The notes: a model not told the origin generated them from the sequence alone. Positions 1 to 8,776 are shown, counted from the first letter of the stretch. The stretch is DNA of 64,000 nucleotides from Nocardioides sp. Iso805N (GCF_000364605.1 NZ_KB822576.1:620001-684000); one strand, 5' to 3'. Numbers and translations: made by a program.

Positions 1-1317
1 CCGGGTCGGCTCGTCCAGCAGTACGACGGCGGGCCGGGCCGCGAGCACCAGCGCCAGGGCCAGCGCCAGCCGCTGCCCCTCGGAGAGGTCGCGCGGGTGC
101 CGATCGTCCGGGATGCCGGCGACCAGCTGATCGAGGATCGCGCGCGCGTCAGGGCCGCCCGCGGCGCACTCCTCGGCGACCGTCTCCAGGTAGAGCAGGT
201 CGGCCGCGGTCTGCGGCAGCAGTCCGACGTGCGCGCGACGCTCGGCCGGCTGCAGCCGGGCCGGGTCCGCGCCGTCCACCACCACCGAGCCGGAGCGACG
301 CGGCTGGCTGCCCTGCAACGTCCACAGCAGGGTGGACTTGCCGGCGCCGTTGCGGCCCATCAGGGCGGTGACGGCTCCGGCGTACAGGTCCAGGGAGACG
401 TCCTTGAGCGCGGCGGTGCTGCCGCGGCTCACGCTCACGGCCTTCGCACTCAGTGCCAGTGCGCCGCGTTCGACGGCGACGGGCGCCGGCGGCTCTGCCG
501 GCAGCGTGAGCGAGCGAGCCCGGCGGCGCGCGTCCCGGACGGTCAGGGGCAGCGGGTCCCAGTCCAGTGCTCGGCCGAGCTCCACGATCGGGGGCACCAC
601 CGGCGAGTCGGCGAGGATCTCGGCGGGCTCTCCGACGCGGACGCCGCCGGCGCCGTCGAGCAGGGCGATCCGGTCGGCGAACGGCACCACCCGTTCGAGC
701 CGGTGTTCGGCGAGCAGCACGCTGACACCGAGATCGTGCACCAGCCGCGTCAGGGTCGCCAGGACGTCCTCGGCAGCGGTCGGGTCCAGGGCACTGGTCG
801 GCTCGTCGAGGACGAGCAGACGCGGGTGCATCGTCAGCACCGAGCCGATCGCGACCCGCTGCTGCTGGCCGCCACTGAGGCTGCGCAGGTCGCGGGCTCG
901 CAGGTCGGCGATACCGAGCAGGTCGAGCGTCTCCTCGACCCGGCGGCGCATCGTCGCCGGCGCGAGGCCGAGCTGCTCCATACCGTAGGCCAGCTCCTCC
1001 TCGACGGTGTCGGTGACGAAGCCGACCGCAGGATCCTGGCCGACGTACCCGATGGTGGCGGCACGCTCCCGGGGCGGGCTGTGCACGATCGAGCGCCCGT
1101 CGAGGAGTACGTCGCCGGCGAGCGTCCCGCCGCTGAATCTCGGCACCAGACCGCACACCACTCCCAGCAGCGTCGACTTGCCCGAGCCGGTCGGTCCGGA
1201 GACCAGCACGAGCTCGCCCTCCTCGACGGTGAGCTCCACGCCGGCGAGCACCGGTGTCGCAGCGCCGGGATGGGTGACGGTGATACCCGCCAGCCGGATC
1301 AGCTCGGGTGCGTTCAT
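1..1317 (-). CDS. ECF transporter ATPase, two fused ABC domains (3' end beyond window)
   Basis: Energy-coupling module of an ECF-type vitamin/metal importer; it hydrolyses ATP on the cytoplasmic face to drive uptake through the adjacent membrane subunit. The 439 visible residues hold two tandem ABC ATPase domains. The first has Walker A GPTGSGKST at 41-49, signature LSGGQQQR near 146 and Walker B LLVLDEPTSALD. The second has Walker A GRNGAGKST near 320, signature LSEGQRLAL near 407 and LLDEPTRG, the PTRG ending being typical of duplicated ECF ATPases. The frame stays open to base 1, so the C-terminus and any following gene are missing. The ATG overlaps the stop of the EcfT gene by 4 bases (ATGA), implying translational coupling. 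The cobalamin riboswitch at the head of the operon points to B12 or a precursor as substrate; that is inference. Confidence 0.93.
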   Translation of the reverse strand, partial: MNAPELIRLAGITVTHPGAATPVLAGVELTVEEGELVLVSGPTGSGKSTLLGVVCGLVPRFSGGTLAGDVLLDGRSIVHSPPRERAATIGYVGQDPAVGFVTDTVEEELAYGMEQLGLAPATMRRRVEETLDLLGIADLRARDLRSLSGGQQQRVAIGSVLTMHPRLLVLDEPTSALDPTAAEDVLATLTRLVHDLGVSVLLAEHRLERVVPFADRIALLDGAGGVRVGEPAEILADSPVVPPIVELGRALDWDPLPLTVRDARRRARSLTLPAEPPAPVAVERGALALSAKAVSVSRGSTAALKDVSLDLYAGAVTALMGRNGAGKSTLLWTLQGSQPRRSGSVVVDGADPARLQPAERRAHVGLLPQTAADLLYLETVAEECAAGGPDARAILDQLVAGIPDDRHPRDLSEGQRLALALALVLAARPAVVLLDEPTR

Positions 1318-2375
1318 GCCGTGGCCACCGCCGGCTCGGGAGACGCGACCGCCGGGAGCAGCCCGATCAGCGCGCCGAGGAGCGCGACCAGGCTGATCTG
1401 AGGCGCACTGAAAACGTCCGGGTGGGCGATGGCGACCTGGTTCTGGCTCACCCACCATCCCGCGGTGCCGACCGCGAGGCCGGACAGCGCGACCACCGTC
1501 TCGGGCCAGCGCCACGGGTCCGGTCGGTAGGCGCTGCGCTCGACTCGCCGGCCGGCGACCACCAGCGCGACGACCGCGAGGGCCAAGCCGACGACGACCA
1601 TCGGGGTGGCCAGCCAGCGCGGCGCGGTGTCGTCGAGGACGCCGTAGGTGCCGGCGCTCAGGCCGAAGAGTGCGAGCAGCATCAGGGTGCCGGTGGCACG
1701 ACGCTGGGCCGGGCTGGCACCGCCCGAGCGCCCGTAGCCCCGGGTGTCCATGCCAGCCGCCAGCGCCAGCGAGCGCTCCAGGGCGTCTTCGAGCACCGGC
1801 ACCAGGAACCGGCGCAGCCGCCCCACTCTGCGGGTGTCGCCGGCACGGAGCTGCTGGGCGCGGCGTACCCGCTGCACGGAGTCGGCCAGCTGCGGCAGCA
1901 CCGTCACCGCGACGACCAGGGCGGTGCCGATCTCGTAGAGCGCAGGCGGGATCGACCGCAGCAGCCGCTTGGGGTTGGCCAGCGAGTTCGCGGCACCGAC
2001 CGTGATCACGATCGCGGCCAGCCGCAAGCCGTCGTAGAGCCCGGCCAGGAGAGCCTCGCGGGTCAGCGGGCCCAACAGCCGGATGCCGAGCACCCAGCCC
2101 GGCAGCGGGATCAGCGGCAGACCGATCAACACATGTCCGTCGACGCCGCCGAAGAGGATGCGGAACAGCACCCGCACGAGCACGATCACCACGCCCATGG
2201 CGACATAGATGCGGAACGACCTGCTCCACGGCTGGTCGCCACGCCGCGCGGCCACGACCAGGGCCGCGACGCCGATGACGAGGAGCAGCAGCCAGGGGTT
2301 GGTCAGGAACGAGGCGTACGTCGCCAGCCCGATCGCCCAGGCCCACCACGCCAGCGGGTGCAGGTCACGTCGCAT
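1314..2375 (-). CDS. ECF transporter transmembrane subunit (EcfT/CbiQ family)
   Basis: Integral membrane T-subunit that couples ECF ATPases to a substrate-binding S-component. The protein has several hydrophobic helices in its N-terminal half, then a cytoplasmic coupling stretch containing AAGMDTRGYGR around residue 207, the Arg-Gly motif with which EcfT proteins contact the ATPases. C-terminal helices follow. An in-frame ATG at 2438 would overlap the upstream gene by 41 bases; the ATG at 2375 (MRRDLHPLAW) gives a 22-base spacing and a normal cytoplasmic N-terminus, so I prefer it. It sits in the riboswitch-led operon between the exported beta-domain protein and the ATPase. No S-component (CbrT-, ThiT- or BioY-like) is visible; it could lie left of base 1 or be replaced by the exported proteins. 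Confidence 0.9.
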   Translation of the reverse strand: MRRDLHPLAWWAWAIGLATYASFLTNPWLLLLVIGVAALVVAARRGDQPWSRSFRIYVAMGVVIVLVRVLFRILFGGVDGHVLIGLPLIPLPGWVLGIRLLGPLTREALLAGLYDGLRLAAIVITVGAANSLANPKRLLRSIPPALYEIGTALVVAVTVLPQLADSVQRVRRAQQLRAGDTRRVGRLRRFLVPVLEDALERSLALAAGMDTRGYGRSGGASPAQRRATGTLMLLALFGLSAGTYGVLDDTAPRWLATPMVVVGLALAVVALVVAGRRVERSAYRPDPWRWPETVVALSGLAVGTAGWWVSQNQVAIAHPDVFSAPQISLVALLGALIGLLPAVASPEPAVATA

Positions 2376-2397
2376 CGCATCGACCTCGTGGACGCGG

Positions 2398-3297
2398 CTA
2401 TCCGCGGGCGCGACGGCGCGCCACAGCGACTCCGCCACCCGCGGCGAGTACGACGACGACCGCTGCGGGTGCGACCCAGCCGGGCAGCCCCTCCGACCCC
2501 GAATCGGTCGAAGTGGTCGCCGAGTCTGCAGAACTGGTCGCCGAATCGGTAGAAGCGGCGGCCGAGCTGGAGGGCGATGCAGTCACCTCGATGGTCGTGC
2601 CGGCCGCGCCGCTGGCGCTCGCCGTGGCCGAAGGCGTCGGCGTGCTCGAGGAGGGCACCGCGCTCGGCGACGCGTCAGGAGACAGACTGCGGCTCGCGGT
2701 CGCGCTCGGTGTGCCGGTGGGCTTGGTCGCGGGCGTCGCCTTGGCGTGCGACTTCGCGGAAGCGGTGCCCTTCGTCTTGCTGGCGGTCGCCTGCGTCGCC
2801 TTCGCGGACGGGCTGCTCAACGGGGCTGTCCGCGTCACCGCAGGAGCGATGCTCGGCGACCGGGTCCCAGCAGCGCTCTGCCAGGCGAACGCGACCGATC
2901 CGCCCGCGGGAACATCGAGCCCGCCGACCCCGGAGCTGGCATAGGTCCAGTGTGAGGAGGACCCGTTGGCCCAGAAGAGGCCCCAGTAGCGGTTCGCCGG
3001 CGGCATCTGAGGGCACGGGTCCGCCGGCTTCCGGTCGACACTGCAGACCGCGCCGGGCTGGCTCTGCACCCAACTCAAGGTGTGGCCGGCGGCAGCGAAG
3101 AGCGACGACGCCTTGCCGCCGCCGCTCACGCAGGTCTGCTTCGCTCCCCCGCCGAGCGCGCCGAAGTCGACGACCACGGCCACGGCCTGCCCACCGCAGC
3201 CATCGGCGGCCAGCGCCGGCGTCGGAGCAAGGCTCAGCGGCACGACCGCCCCCAACACGAGGGCGGCCGCGCCGAGAAGTCGTCGCAGGGTGTGCAC
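2398..3297 (-). CDS. Exported, membrane-anchored DUF4430/transcobalamin beta-domain-like protein (SCO2322-like)
   Basis: Predicted cell-surface protein of 299 residues. A signal peptide (1-30, ending in ALA) is followed by a compact Cys-containing domain (35-140; Cys 34, 56, 85, 95), a long Ser/Thr/Ala/Pro-rich linker (about 141-265) and one C-terminal transmembrane helix with an RRRARG anchor (about 271-299). The domain carries YWGLFWANG at 104-112, then a Gly-Val-Gly turn and a V-x-F-x-W strand. This is the pattern of DUF4430, the fold of the C-terminal cobalamin-capping domain of intrinsic factor and transcobalamin. I chose GTG 3297, two bases after the upstream stop, because it begins directly at the signal peptide; a longer in-frame start at 3366 overlaps the upstream gene. 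Probable role: half of a surface B12 receptor feeding the downstream ECF transporter (inference). Confidence 0.82.
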   Translation of the reverse strand: MHTLRRLLGAAALVLGAVVPLSLAPTPALAADGCGGQAVAVVVDFGALGGGAKQTCVSGGGKASSLFAAAGHTLSWVQSQPGAVCSVDRKPADPCPQMPPANRYWGLFWANGSSSHWTYASSGVGGLDVPAGGSVAFAWQSAAGTRSPSIAPAVTRTAPLSSPSAKATQATASKTKGTASAKSHAKATPATKPTGTPSATASRSLSPDASPSAVPSSSTPTPSATASASGAAGTTIEVTASPSSSAAASTDSATSSADSATTSTDSGSEGLPGWVAPAAVVVVLAAGGGVAVARRRARG

Positions 3298-3299
3298 GC

Positions 3300-4379
3300 T
3301 CAGGAGCAGTTGCCTGCGTCGAGATACTGCAGTGCCGGAGCGGCCTGCGTCGTCGAACGGCGCCACTGGTCCTGGGTGTCGACGGTGATGCCGGTCGACT
3401 TAGCAGCGGCAAGTGTCGCCTTGTCGTAGGCGATTGCGCCCTTGGCCGAAGCGAGTGCGCCGGTCGCCTTCTTCTTGCTCACCTGCAGCTTCGCCACCCA
3501 GGTCGCCGCCTTGCGAGCCTGCTTGCACTCGCCGGCGCCGGCCAGCGCTGAGGCAGCCAAGCCGGTGCTGTTGGCGTTGGGGGTCGCGGTAGAGGTGCCG
3601 CCGATGAAGGAGCCGTTCTTCGCCTGGTGCCTACGCAGCCAGCGCACGGCCTTCTTCTCAGCCTTCTTGACCTTCTTGCTCTGGTGCGGCAACGACTGCA
3701 GACTGAGCAACGCCGAGGAGGTGGCGTCCGGGTCCGGCACGCTGATGGTCTTCGGGTCACCCGCGTCGCACGTCTGCGGAGCGGTCGGGTCGGCGAAGTA
3801 GAGCCGGAAGTAGCCAGCGGAGCACTGCTGCTCGAGCAGGTACTTCAACACCGGCTTGGCCTTCTTGGGCGCGTCGGCGGCCAGAGCCTGCGCGGCGAGG
3901 GCCTGACCGAGGGTGTTCGCGTAGTCCCCGTCGGTCGAGACGTCGCTGATCCGGCCCTTGGTCGCGCCGGAGGTCGACACTGTGCTCTGCAGCAGCTTGA
4001 CCAGGTTCGCGCCGCCGAACTTCTTCGGGTTGGCGCCGAGGGCGTCGGCGGTGACGACGGCCTTGGCGACCGAGCCTGCGTAGAGGTCCGTGGGGCTGAT
4101 GCCATGGATCCAGTCGTCGACGTGGCTGGCGAGCGCCTTGCGGGTGGTCTTCAACTTCTTGTTGCTCGCGCCGAGCTGCTTGAGCGCGAGGGCCGTGTCG
4201 GCCGTCAGGCCGTAGTCGTCGAAGTCGTAGGACGAGTTGTGGATCAGACCACCGGTGAGCTGGCCCTTGAGCCAGGTGTGGGCGTTGGCGGTCGACGCCG
4301 GCGTGGCGTTGGCCGCGCCCGCGGTGATGATGAGCAGCCCGGCGGACGCGACGGCCGCCGACTGGAGAAGCTTGCGCAT
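3300..4379 (-). CDS. Secreted prenyltransferase/squalene-oxidase-repeat (alpha/alpha toroid) protein
   Basis: First gene of the riboswitch operon, 359 residues. It has a signal peptide (1-25, cleavage after ANA) and no C-terminal anchor. The mature part is a series of helical hairpins with the toroid signature: GLTADTALALK, ATSSALLSLQSL, AVRWLRRHQAKNGSFIGG and NSTGLAASALAGAG. This alpha6-alpha6 barrel is the architecture of the N-terminal cobalamin-binding domain of intrinsic factor/transcobalamin, and it lacks the DxDD or zinc motifs of true cyclases or prenyltransferases. A strong Shine-Dalgarno (GGAAGGAACC) precedes ATG 4379; a longer in-frame start at 4517 would run into the riboswitch and is rejected. 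With the next gene it could form a two-protein B12 receptor outside the membrane (inference from fold, order and riboswitch). Confidence 0.85.
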   Translation of the reverse strand: MRKLLQSAAVASAGLLIITAGAANATPASTANAHTWLKGQLTGGLIHNSSYDFDDYGLTADTALALKQLGASNKKLKTTRKALASHVDDWIHGISPTDLYAGSVAKAVVTADALGANPKKFGGANLVKLLQSTVSTSGATKGRISDVSTDGDYANTLGQALAAQALAADAPKKAKPVLKYLLEQQCSAGYFRLYFADPTAPQTCDAGDPKTISVPDPDATSSALLSLQSLPHQSKKVKKAEKKAVRWLRRHQAKNGSFIGGTSTATPNANSTGLAASALAGAGECKQARKAATWVAKLQVSKKKATGALASAKGAIAYDKATLAAAKSTGITVDTQDQWRRSTTQAAPALQYLDAGNCS

Positions 4380-4383
4380 GGAT

Positions 4384-4590
4384 GGTTCCTTCCCGCTGCT
4401 GGCAACGGGCGGACCGCGAGGAACCGACCCGCTGCTTTCCTCGACAGCGATGTGGTCAAGACGCGCCGCGGCAGGTGCTCCGACTTCCCACTGAGCCCTC
4501 CAGAGGCTCGGGGTCACGGTTGCGGGTCAGCGCCGGAATCTCACCGGCTTCCCCCGACACGGGCGTGTTGGTTGTTGAGGCCCGAAGCGT
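4384..4590 (-). promoter_or_regulatory. Cobalamin (AdoCbl) riboswitch with Shine-Dalgarno sequestering platform
   Basis: On the minus strand the leader contains the conserved cobalamin aptamer elements in order: GGGGGAAGCCGGTGAGATTC, then CGCTGACCCGCAACCGTGA, then the B12 box AAGTCGGAGCACCTGCCGCG (aptamer about 4590 to 4455). Between aptamer and start codon, GGUUCC (4425-4420) is exactly complementary to GGAACC (4389-4384) inside the ribosome binding site. This suggests translational control: ligand-bound aptamer frees the anti-SD to hide the ribosome site. The four downstream genes should therefore be repressed when B12 is plentiful. Confidence 0.95.
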
Positions 4591-4630
4591 AACCCCGAGC
4601 GGGCTGGCACGACCAACCCGCCCACGAAGG

Positions 4631-4694
4631 GGTAGTCCGGGGCGCAAATCAGGCCTACCGACAGGTAGGTGCTGATTTGCGCCCCGGACTATCC
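4631..4694. terminator. Very long hairpin downstream of gatB
   Basis: Arms 4633-4652 and 4672-4691 are perfectly complementary over 20 bases; an inner 6-base stem (4654-4659 with 4664-4669) closes on a GACA loop, giving about 27 nearly continuous pairs. It lies between the end of gatB and the riboswitch promoter. There is no T-run, as is common for actinobacterial terminators. It could also be a small REP/MITE-like element. Confidence 0.7.
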
Positions 4695-4704
4695 CAGGAA
4701 CGGG

Positions 4705-6207
4705 CTAGGCCAGCTTCTCGATGATCAGCTGCTGCACCCGAGCGGCGTCGGCCTGGCCCCGGGTCGCCTTCATCACCGCACCGACGATGGCGCCTGCAGC
4801 CTTGTGGTTGCCGCCCCGGATCTTGTCGGCGATGTCCGGCTGTGCCGCCAGCGCCTCCTCGATCGCGGTCAGCAGCGGGCCGTCGTCGGAGACGAGCGCG
4901 AGGCCGCGCTTCTCGATGATCTGCGCCGGCGTACCCTCCCCGGCGAAGAGGCCGTCGAACACCTGACGGGCCAGCTTGTCGTTGAGGGTGCCCTCGTCGA
5001 TCAGCTGCTGCACCTCGGCGACCTGCGCGGGCGAGACACCGGCCGAGGCCAGCTCGACACCTGCCTCGTTCGCGCGGCGGGAGATCTCCGAGAGCCACCA
5101 CTTGCGGGCGGCCTGCGGCGCAGCACCGGCAGCAACCGTCTCCTCGATCAGCTCGATGGCGTCGGCGTTGATGACGTCGCGCATCTCCAGGTCGGTGTAT
5201 CCCCACGATGCCTGCAGCCGGGCCCGGCGCTCGGCCGGCGGCTCGGGCAGGGTCGTCCGCAGCTCGTCGACCCACGCCCGCGAGGGAGCCACCGGCACCA
5301 GGTCCGGCTCGGGGAAGTAGCGGTAGTCCTCAGCGTCCGACTTCTCCCGGCCCGGCGAGGTGGTGCCGTCGTCCTCGTGGAAGTGACGGGTCTCCTGCAG
5401 CACCGATCCACCGCTGAGCAGCACACCGGCGTGACGCGACATCTCGAACCGCACCGCGCGCTCCACCGAGCGCAGCGAGTTGACGTTCTTCGTCTCCGAA
5501 CGGGTGCCGAGCACCTTCGAGCCCTTCGGCGCCAGCGACAGGTTGACGTCGCATCGCATCGACCCCTGGTCCATGCGTACGTCGGAAACGCCCAGCGCCT
5601 TGATCAGGTCGCGCAGCGCACTCACATAGGCACGGGCCACCTGCGGCGCCTTCTCCCCCGCGCCGAGGATCGGCCGGGTGACGATCTCGATCAGCGGGAT
5701 GCCGGCACGGTTGTAGTCGATCAGCGAGTAGTCGGCGCCGTGGATGCGGCCCGTCGAGCCACCCACGTGGGTGGCCTTGCCGGTGTCCTCCTCCATGTGC
5801 GCGCGCTCGATCTCGATCCGGTAGGTCTCACCCTCGACATCGACGTCGAGGTAGCCGTCGAAGGCGATCGGCTCGTCGTACTGCGAGGTCTGGAAGTTCT
5901 TCGGCATGTCCGGGTAGAAGTAGTTCTTCCGCGCGAAGCGGCACCACTCCGCGATCTCGCAGTTGAGCGCGAGACCGATCCGGATCGCCGACTCGACCGC
6001 CTTGGCGTTGACCACCGGCATCGCGCCGGGCAGCCCCAGGCAGGTCGGGCAGACCTGGGTGTTGGGCGCCCCACCGAAGGTGGTCGGGCAGCCGCAGAAC
6101 ATCTTGGTGTTGGTGTTCAGCTCGACGTGGACCTCCAGGCCCATCGCCGGGTCGAACTTCTCCAGGACCTCGTCGAAGTCGATCAGGCCGGGCAGCGTGT
6201 CGCTCAT
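4705..6207 (-). CDS. gatB: Aspartyl/glutamyl-tRNA amidotransferase subunit B
   Basis: tRNA-binding and kinase subunit of the GatCAB complex, which converts Glu-tRNA(Gln) and Asp-tRNA(Asn) to the Gln and Asn forms in the cytoplasm. The 500 residues match full GatB length. Visible family features are the N-terminal [10 protein letters not shown] block, [20 protein letters not shown] with its cysteine cluster, [16 protein letters not shown], and the [10 protein letters not shown] motif. The C-terminal part is the helical YqeY-like tRNA-binding tail ([20 protein letters not shown]). It is last in gatC-gatA-gatB, separated from gatA by 3 bases, and ends before the long hairpin at 4631-4694. Confidence 0.98.
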   Translation of the reverse strand: MSDTLPGLIDFDEVLEKFDPAMGLEVHVELNTNTKMFCGCPTTFGGAPNTQVCPTCLGLPGAMPVVNAKAVESAIRIGLALNCEIAEWCRFARKNYFYPDMPKNFQTSQYDEPIAFDGYLDVDVEGETYRIEIERAHMEEDTGKATHVGGSTGRIHGADYSLIDYNRAGIPLIEIVTRPILGAGEKAPQVARAYVSALRDLIKALGVSDVRMDQGSMRCDVNLSLAPKGSKVLGTRSETKNVNSLRSVERAVRFEMSRHAGVLLSGGSVLQETRHFHEDDGTTSPGREKSDAEDYRYFPEPDLVPVAPSRAWVDELRTTLPEPPAERRARLQASWGYTDLEMRDVINADAIELIEETVAAGAAPQAARKWWLSEISRRANEAGVELASAGVSPAQVAEVQQLIDEGTLNDKLARQVFDGLFAGEGTPAQIIEKRGLALVSDDGPLLTAIEEALAAQPDIADKIRGGNHKAAGAIVGAVMKATRGQADAARVQQLIIEKLA

Positions 6208-6210
6208 CGC

Positions 6211-7722
6211 TCAGTTCTCCTTGTACGCCGGGGGCACGATCTGGCCGCCCCACTGCTCGAAGAGGGCCGTCTCCAGCGCCGCGCCCACCCGGTAGAGGCG
6301 GGCATCCTCGAGCACCGGCGCGAGGAACTGGACACCGGTCGGCAGTCCGTCCTCGGGCGCGAGCCCCGAGGGCAGCGAGATGCCCGGGACACCGGCGAGG
6401 TTGGCCGGAATGGTGGCGAGGTCCTGCAGGTACATCGACAGGGGGTCGTCCACCTTCTCCCCGATCGGGAACGCCGTGGACGGTGCGGTCGGGCTGACCA
6501 GCACGTCGACCTGCTCGAAGGCCTTCTTGAAGTCCTCGATGATCAGCGTGCGGATCTTCTGCGCCTGACCGTAGTAGGCGTCGTAGTAGCCACTGGACAG
6601 CGCATAGGTGCCGATCATGATCCGGCGCTTGACCTCGTCGCCGAAGCCGGCGTCGCGGGAGACCTTCATGACATCCTCGGCCGACGGCGAGCCCTCCGGG
6701 GTGACACGAAGGCCGTAGCGCATCGCGTCGAACTTGGCGAGGTTGGAGGAGCACTCGGCCGGCAGGATCAGGTAGTAGGCCGCCATCGCGTGCACGAAGC
6801 TCGGCAGCGAGACCTCGACGATCTCAGCCCCCATCTGGCGCAGCAGCGCGACCGACTCCTCGAACCGCTGCATCACGCCGGTCTGCCATGCGTCGCCGGC
6901 CAGCTCCTTGACCACACCGACCTTGACGCCGGCGAGGTCCTTGGTGCCGCCCTGGCGGGCGGCCTCGACCAGACCGGTCACCGGGGTGGGGACCGACGTG
7001 GAGTCCTTCGGGTCGTGGCCGCCGATCAGCTCCTGCAGCAGGGCCGAGTCGAGCACCGTGCGCGTCACCGGACCGACCTGGTCCAGGCTGTTGGCCAGCG
7101 CGACGAGGCCATAGCGGCTGACGCTGCCATAGGTCGGCTTCACGCCCACGGTGCCGGTCATCGCGCCGGGCTGGCGGATCGAGCCGCCGGTGTCGGTGCC
7201 GAGCGCGAGCGGCGCCTCGAACGCTGCCACCGCCGCGGCCGAGCCGCCGCCGGAGCCACCCGGGATGCGGGTGTGGTCCCACGGGTTGCGGGTCGGGCCG
7301 TAGGCGCTGTTCTCGGTGGAGGAGCCCATCGCGAACTCGTCCATGTTGGTCTTGCCGAGGATGGGCAGGCCGGCCGCCTTGAGCTTGGCCACGACCGTCG
7401 CGTCGTAGGGCGGGACCCAGCCCTCGAGCATCTTCGAGCCGCAGGTGGTCGGCAGGCCGATCGTCGTCAGCACGTCCTTGACCGCGATCGGCACGCCGTC
7501 GAGCTCGTGCAGCGGCGAACCCGAGGCACGTCGCTCGTCCGAGGCCATGGCCTGAGCGAGGGCACCGTCGGCGTCGACGTGCAGGAAGGCGTGCACGCCC
7601 TCCCCGCCGTCGTCGACCGCGGCGATCTGGTCGAGGTGGGCCTGGGTCAGCTCGACACTGGTGACCTCACCTGCGGCGAGCGCGGCTGCCTGCTCCGCGG
7701 CGGTCCGGTAGATCCAGCTCAC
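6211..7722 (-). CDS. gatA: Aspartyl/glutamyl-tRNA amidotransferase subunit A
   Basis: Amidase subunit that releases ammonia from glutamine for the transamidation of misacylated tRNA. The 503-residue protein has the amidase-signature triad Lys82 (VPIAVKDVL), Ser157 ([12 protein letters not shown]) and Ser181 ([12 protein letters not shown]), so it should be catalytically intact. Length and the [17 protein letters not shown] block are typical of GatA rather than other amidases. It overlaps the end of gatC by 4 bases (ATGA) and is followed 3 bases later by gatB, a compact coupled operon. Confidence 0.98.
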   Translation of the reverse strand: MSWIYRTAAEQAAALAAGEVTSVELTQAHLDQIAAVDDGGEGVHAFLHVDADGALAQAMASDERRASGSPLHELDGVPIAVKDVLTTIGLPTTCGSKMLEGWVPPYDATVVAKLKAAGLPILGKTNMDEFAMGSSTENSAYGPTRNPWDHTRIPGGSGGGSAAAVAAFEAPLALGTDTGGSIRQPGAMTGTVGVKPTYGSVSRYGLVALANSLDQVGPVTRTVLDSALLQELIGGHDPKDSTSVPTPVTGLVEAARQGGTKDLAGVKVGVVKELAGDAWQTGVMQRFEESVALLRQMGAEIVEVSLPSFVHAMAAYYLILPAECSSNLAKFDAMRYGLRVTPEGSPSAEDVMKVSRDAGFGDEVKRRIMIGTYALSSGYYDAYYGQAQKIRTLIIEDFKKAFEQVDVLVSPTAPSTAFPIGEKVDDPLSMYLQDLATIPANLAGVPGISLPSGLAPEDGLPTGVQFLAPVLEDARLYRVGAALETALFEQWGGQIVPPAYKEN

Positions 7723-8018
7723 TGCTCATCCCCCAGGATCCGCGGCACGGAGAACTTGTCGTCCTCCTTCGCCGGCGCCCCCGCCAGCGCCTGGACGGGC
7801 GTCAGGCCGGGCACCACGACGTCGTCGCGGAAGACGTTGGTCATCGGGATCGGATGGGAGGTGGCAACGACGTCGTCGCCGGCCACGCCCTGGATCGAGG
7901 CGACCGACTCGAGGATCACGTTGAGCTGCGGAGCGAGGTGCTCCAGCTCGGCGTCACTCAGGTCGATCCGGGCGAGGTCGGCCAGGTGGCGCACCTCGTC
8001 ACGGGAGAGTTCAGGCAT
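7719..8018 (-). CDS. gatC: Aspartyl/glutamyl-tRNA amidotransferase subunit C
   Basis: Small belt subunit that stabilises GatA-GatB. The 99-residue product starts [20 protein letters not shown] and continues with the usual amphipathic helix ([18 protein letters not shown]) and the loop [11 protein letters not shown]. Upstream in-frame starts at 8027 and 8042 exist; ATG 8018 matches the standard GatC N-terminus and is preceded by a GGATGGG stretch. First gene of the gatCAB operon, divergent from the VapBC pair that begins at 8107. Confidence 0.95.
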   Translation of the reverse strand: MPELSRDEVRHLADLARIDLSDAELEHLAPQLNVILESVASIQGVAGDDVVATSHPIPMTNVFRDDVVVPGLTPVQALAGAPAKEDDKFSVPRILGDEQ

Positions 8019-8094
8019 GGCGCCCATCCTAGTGGCGGCCACCGACAGTCGGCGGACGCCCTAGGAGAGACCTCGTGTAGCACGGGTCCGGCGT

Positions 8095-8106
8095 TACACT
8101 GATCTC
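8095..8106 (+). promoter_or_regulatory. -10 element suggesting a leaderless vapB transcript
   Basis: TACACT at 8095-8100 matches the TANNNT -10 consensus and ends 6 bases before the vapB ATG (8107), so transcription should start at or next to the start codon. No Shine-Dalgarno fits in that interval, and no clear -35 is visible. Leaderless transcripts are common in actinobacteria. Confidence 0.45.
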
Positions 8107-8376
8107 ATGGCGAACCTGACGATCACCGTCGATGAGGCGACGCTCAAACGAGCCCGGATCCGAGCGATCGAGCGCGGCGAGTCGGTCAACAAGTTCCTGG
8201 CGGAACAATTGCGGAAGTACGCAGATGACGACACCGAGGAGCAGCGTTGGCGTGAGGACCGCGATCGGATGCGGGCGATCGCCGAGAAGTACGCCGGCCA
8301 CCGCAGCACTCGAGCCTGGACGCGTGACGAGCTCTACGAAGAACGGTTCGAGCGCTACGGGAAGCCGTCGGCATGA
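8107..8376 (+). CDS. Ribbon-helix-helix antitoxin (VapB type)
   Basis: Antitoxin of 89 residues paired with the following PIN toxin. The N-terminus NLTITVDEATLKRARIRAIE and the following helix with SVNKFLAEQLRKY form a ribbon-helix-helix DNA-binding fold, normally dimeric and used for autorepression. The C-terminal half (about 45-89) is charged and rich in Arg/Glu/Asp, suiting a flexible toxin-wrapping tail. It overlaps vapC by 4 bases (ATGA). The pair lies between gatC and ligA, neighbours that are close in other actinobacteria, so it looks like an insertion into a conserved cluster. Confidence 0.85.
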   Translation: MANLTITVDEATLKRARIRAIERGESVNKFLAEQLRKYADDDTEEQRWREDRDRMRAIAEKYAGHRSTRAWTRDELYEERFERYGKPSA

Positions 8377-8774
8377 CGGTCTTCCTCGACACCAATGTCA
8401 TCGCCTATCGGTTCGACGACCGGGATCCGGCCAAGCGCGATCGTGCCTTGGCCCTGATCGACGGCTCGTCATCGCGCCCCTGGATCAGCACCCAGGTGCT
8501 CATCGAGCTGCACAACGTGCTGGTGCGCCACCTCCGGTACACCCGCGAGGAGGCACGGGAGATCGTCGAGTCGAACGGCTATCACGTGCAACCCGCCGAC
8601 CTCGGGCTCGTCTACGACGCTGTAGCCACCGCGTCCCGCCACCAGATGCGCGTCTACGACGCGATGATCCTCGAGGCCGCCGTCCGGGCCGGCTGTGACG
8701 AGCTGTGGACCGAGGACCTGAGCACCGGTGCCACGCTGCGCGGCATACGCATCATCAACCCTTTCGCCGACTGA
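8373..8774 (+). CDS. PIN-domain ribonuclease toxin (VapC type)
   Basis: Mg-dependent ribonuclease toxin of 133 residues. The four acidic PIN residues are present: Asp6 (FLDTNV), Glu45 (VLIELHNV), Asp96 (VYDAMI) and Asp115 (WTEDL), so the active site appears intact. Targets of such toxins are usually tRNA or rRNA; the target here cannot be read from sequence. Translation is coupled to the antitoxin by an ATGA overlap. Its stop is two bases from the end of the convergent ligA, leaving no room for a separate terminator. Confidence 0.9.
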   Translation: MTVFLDTNVIAYRFDDRDPAKRDRALALIDGSSSRPWISTQVLIELHNVLVRHLRYTREEAREIVESNGYHVQPADLGLVYDAVATASRHQMRVYDAMILEAAVRAGCDELWTEDLSTGATLRGIRIINPFAD

Positions 8775-8776
8775 TC

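Noticed and set aside
4669..8064. Very long plus-strand open frame (over 1100 codons) opposite gatB and gatA
   Set aside because: It is the antisense shadow of the gatCAB genes: high-GC codon bias leaves the opposite strand free of stops, and the product has an Arg/His/Gln-rich composition with no domain.
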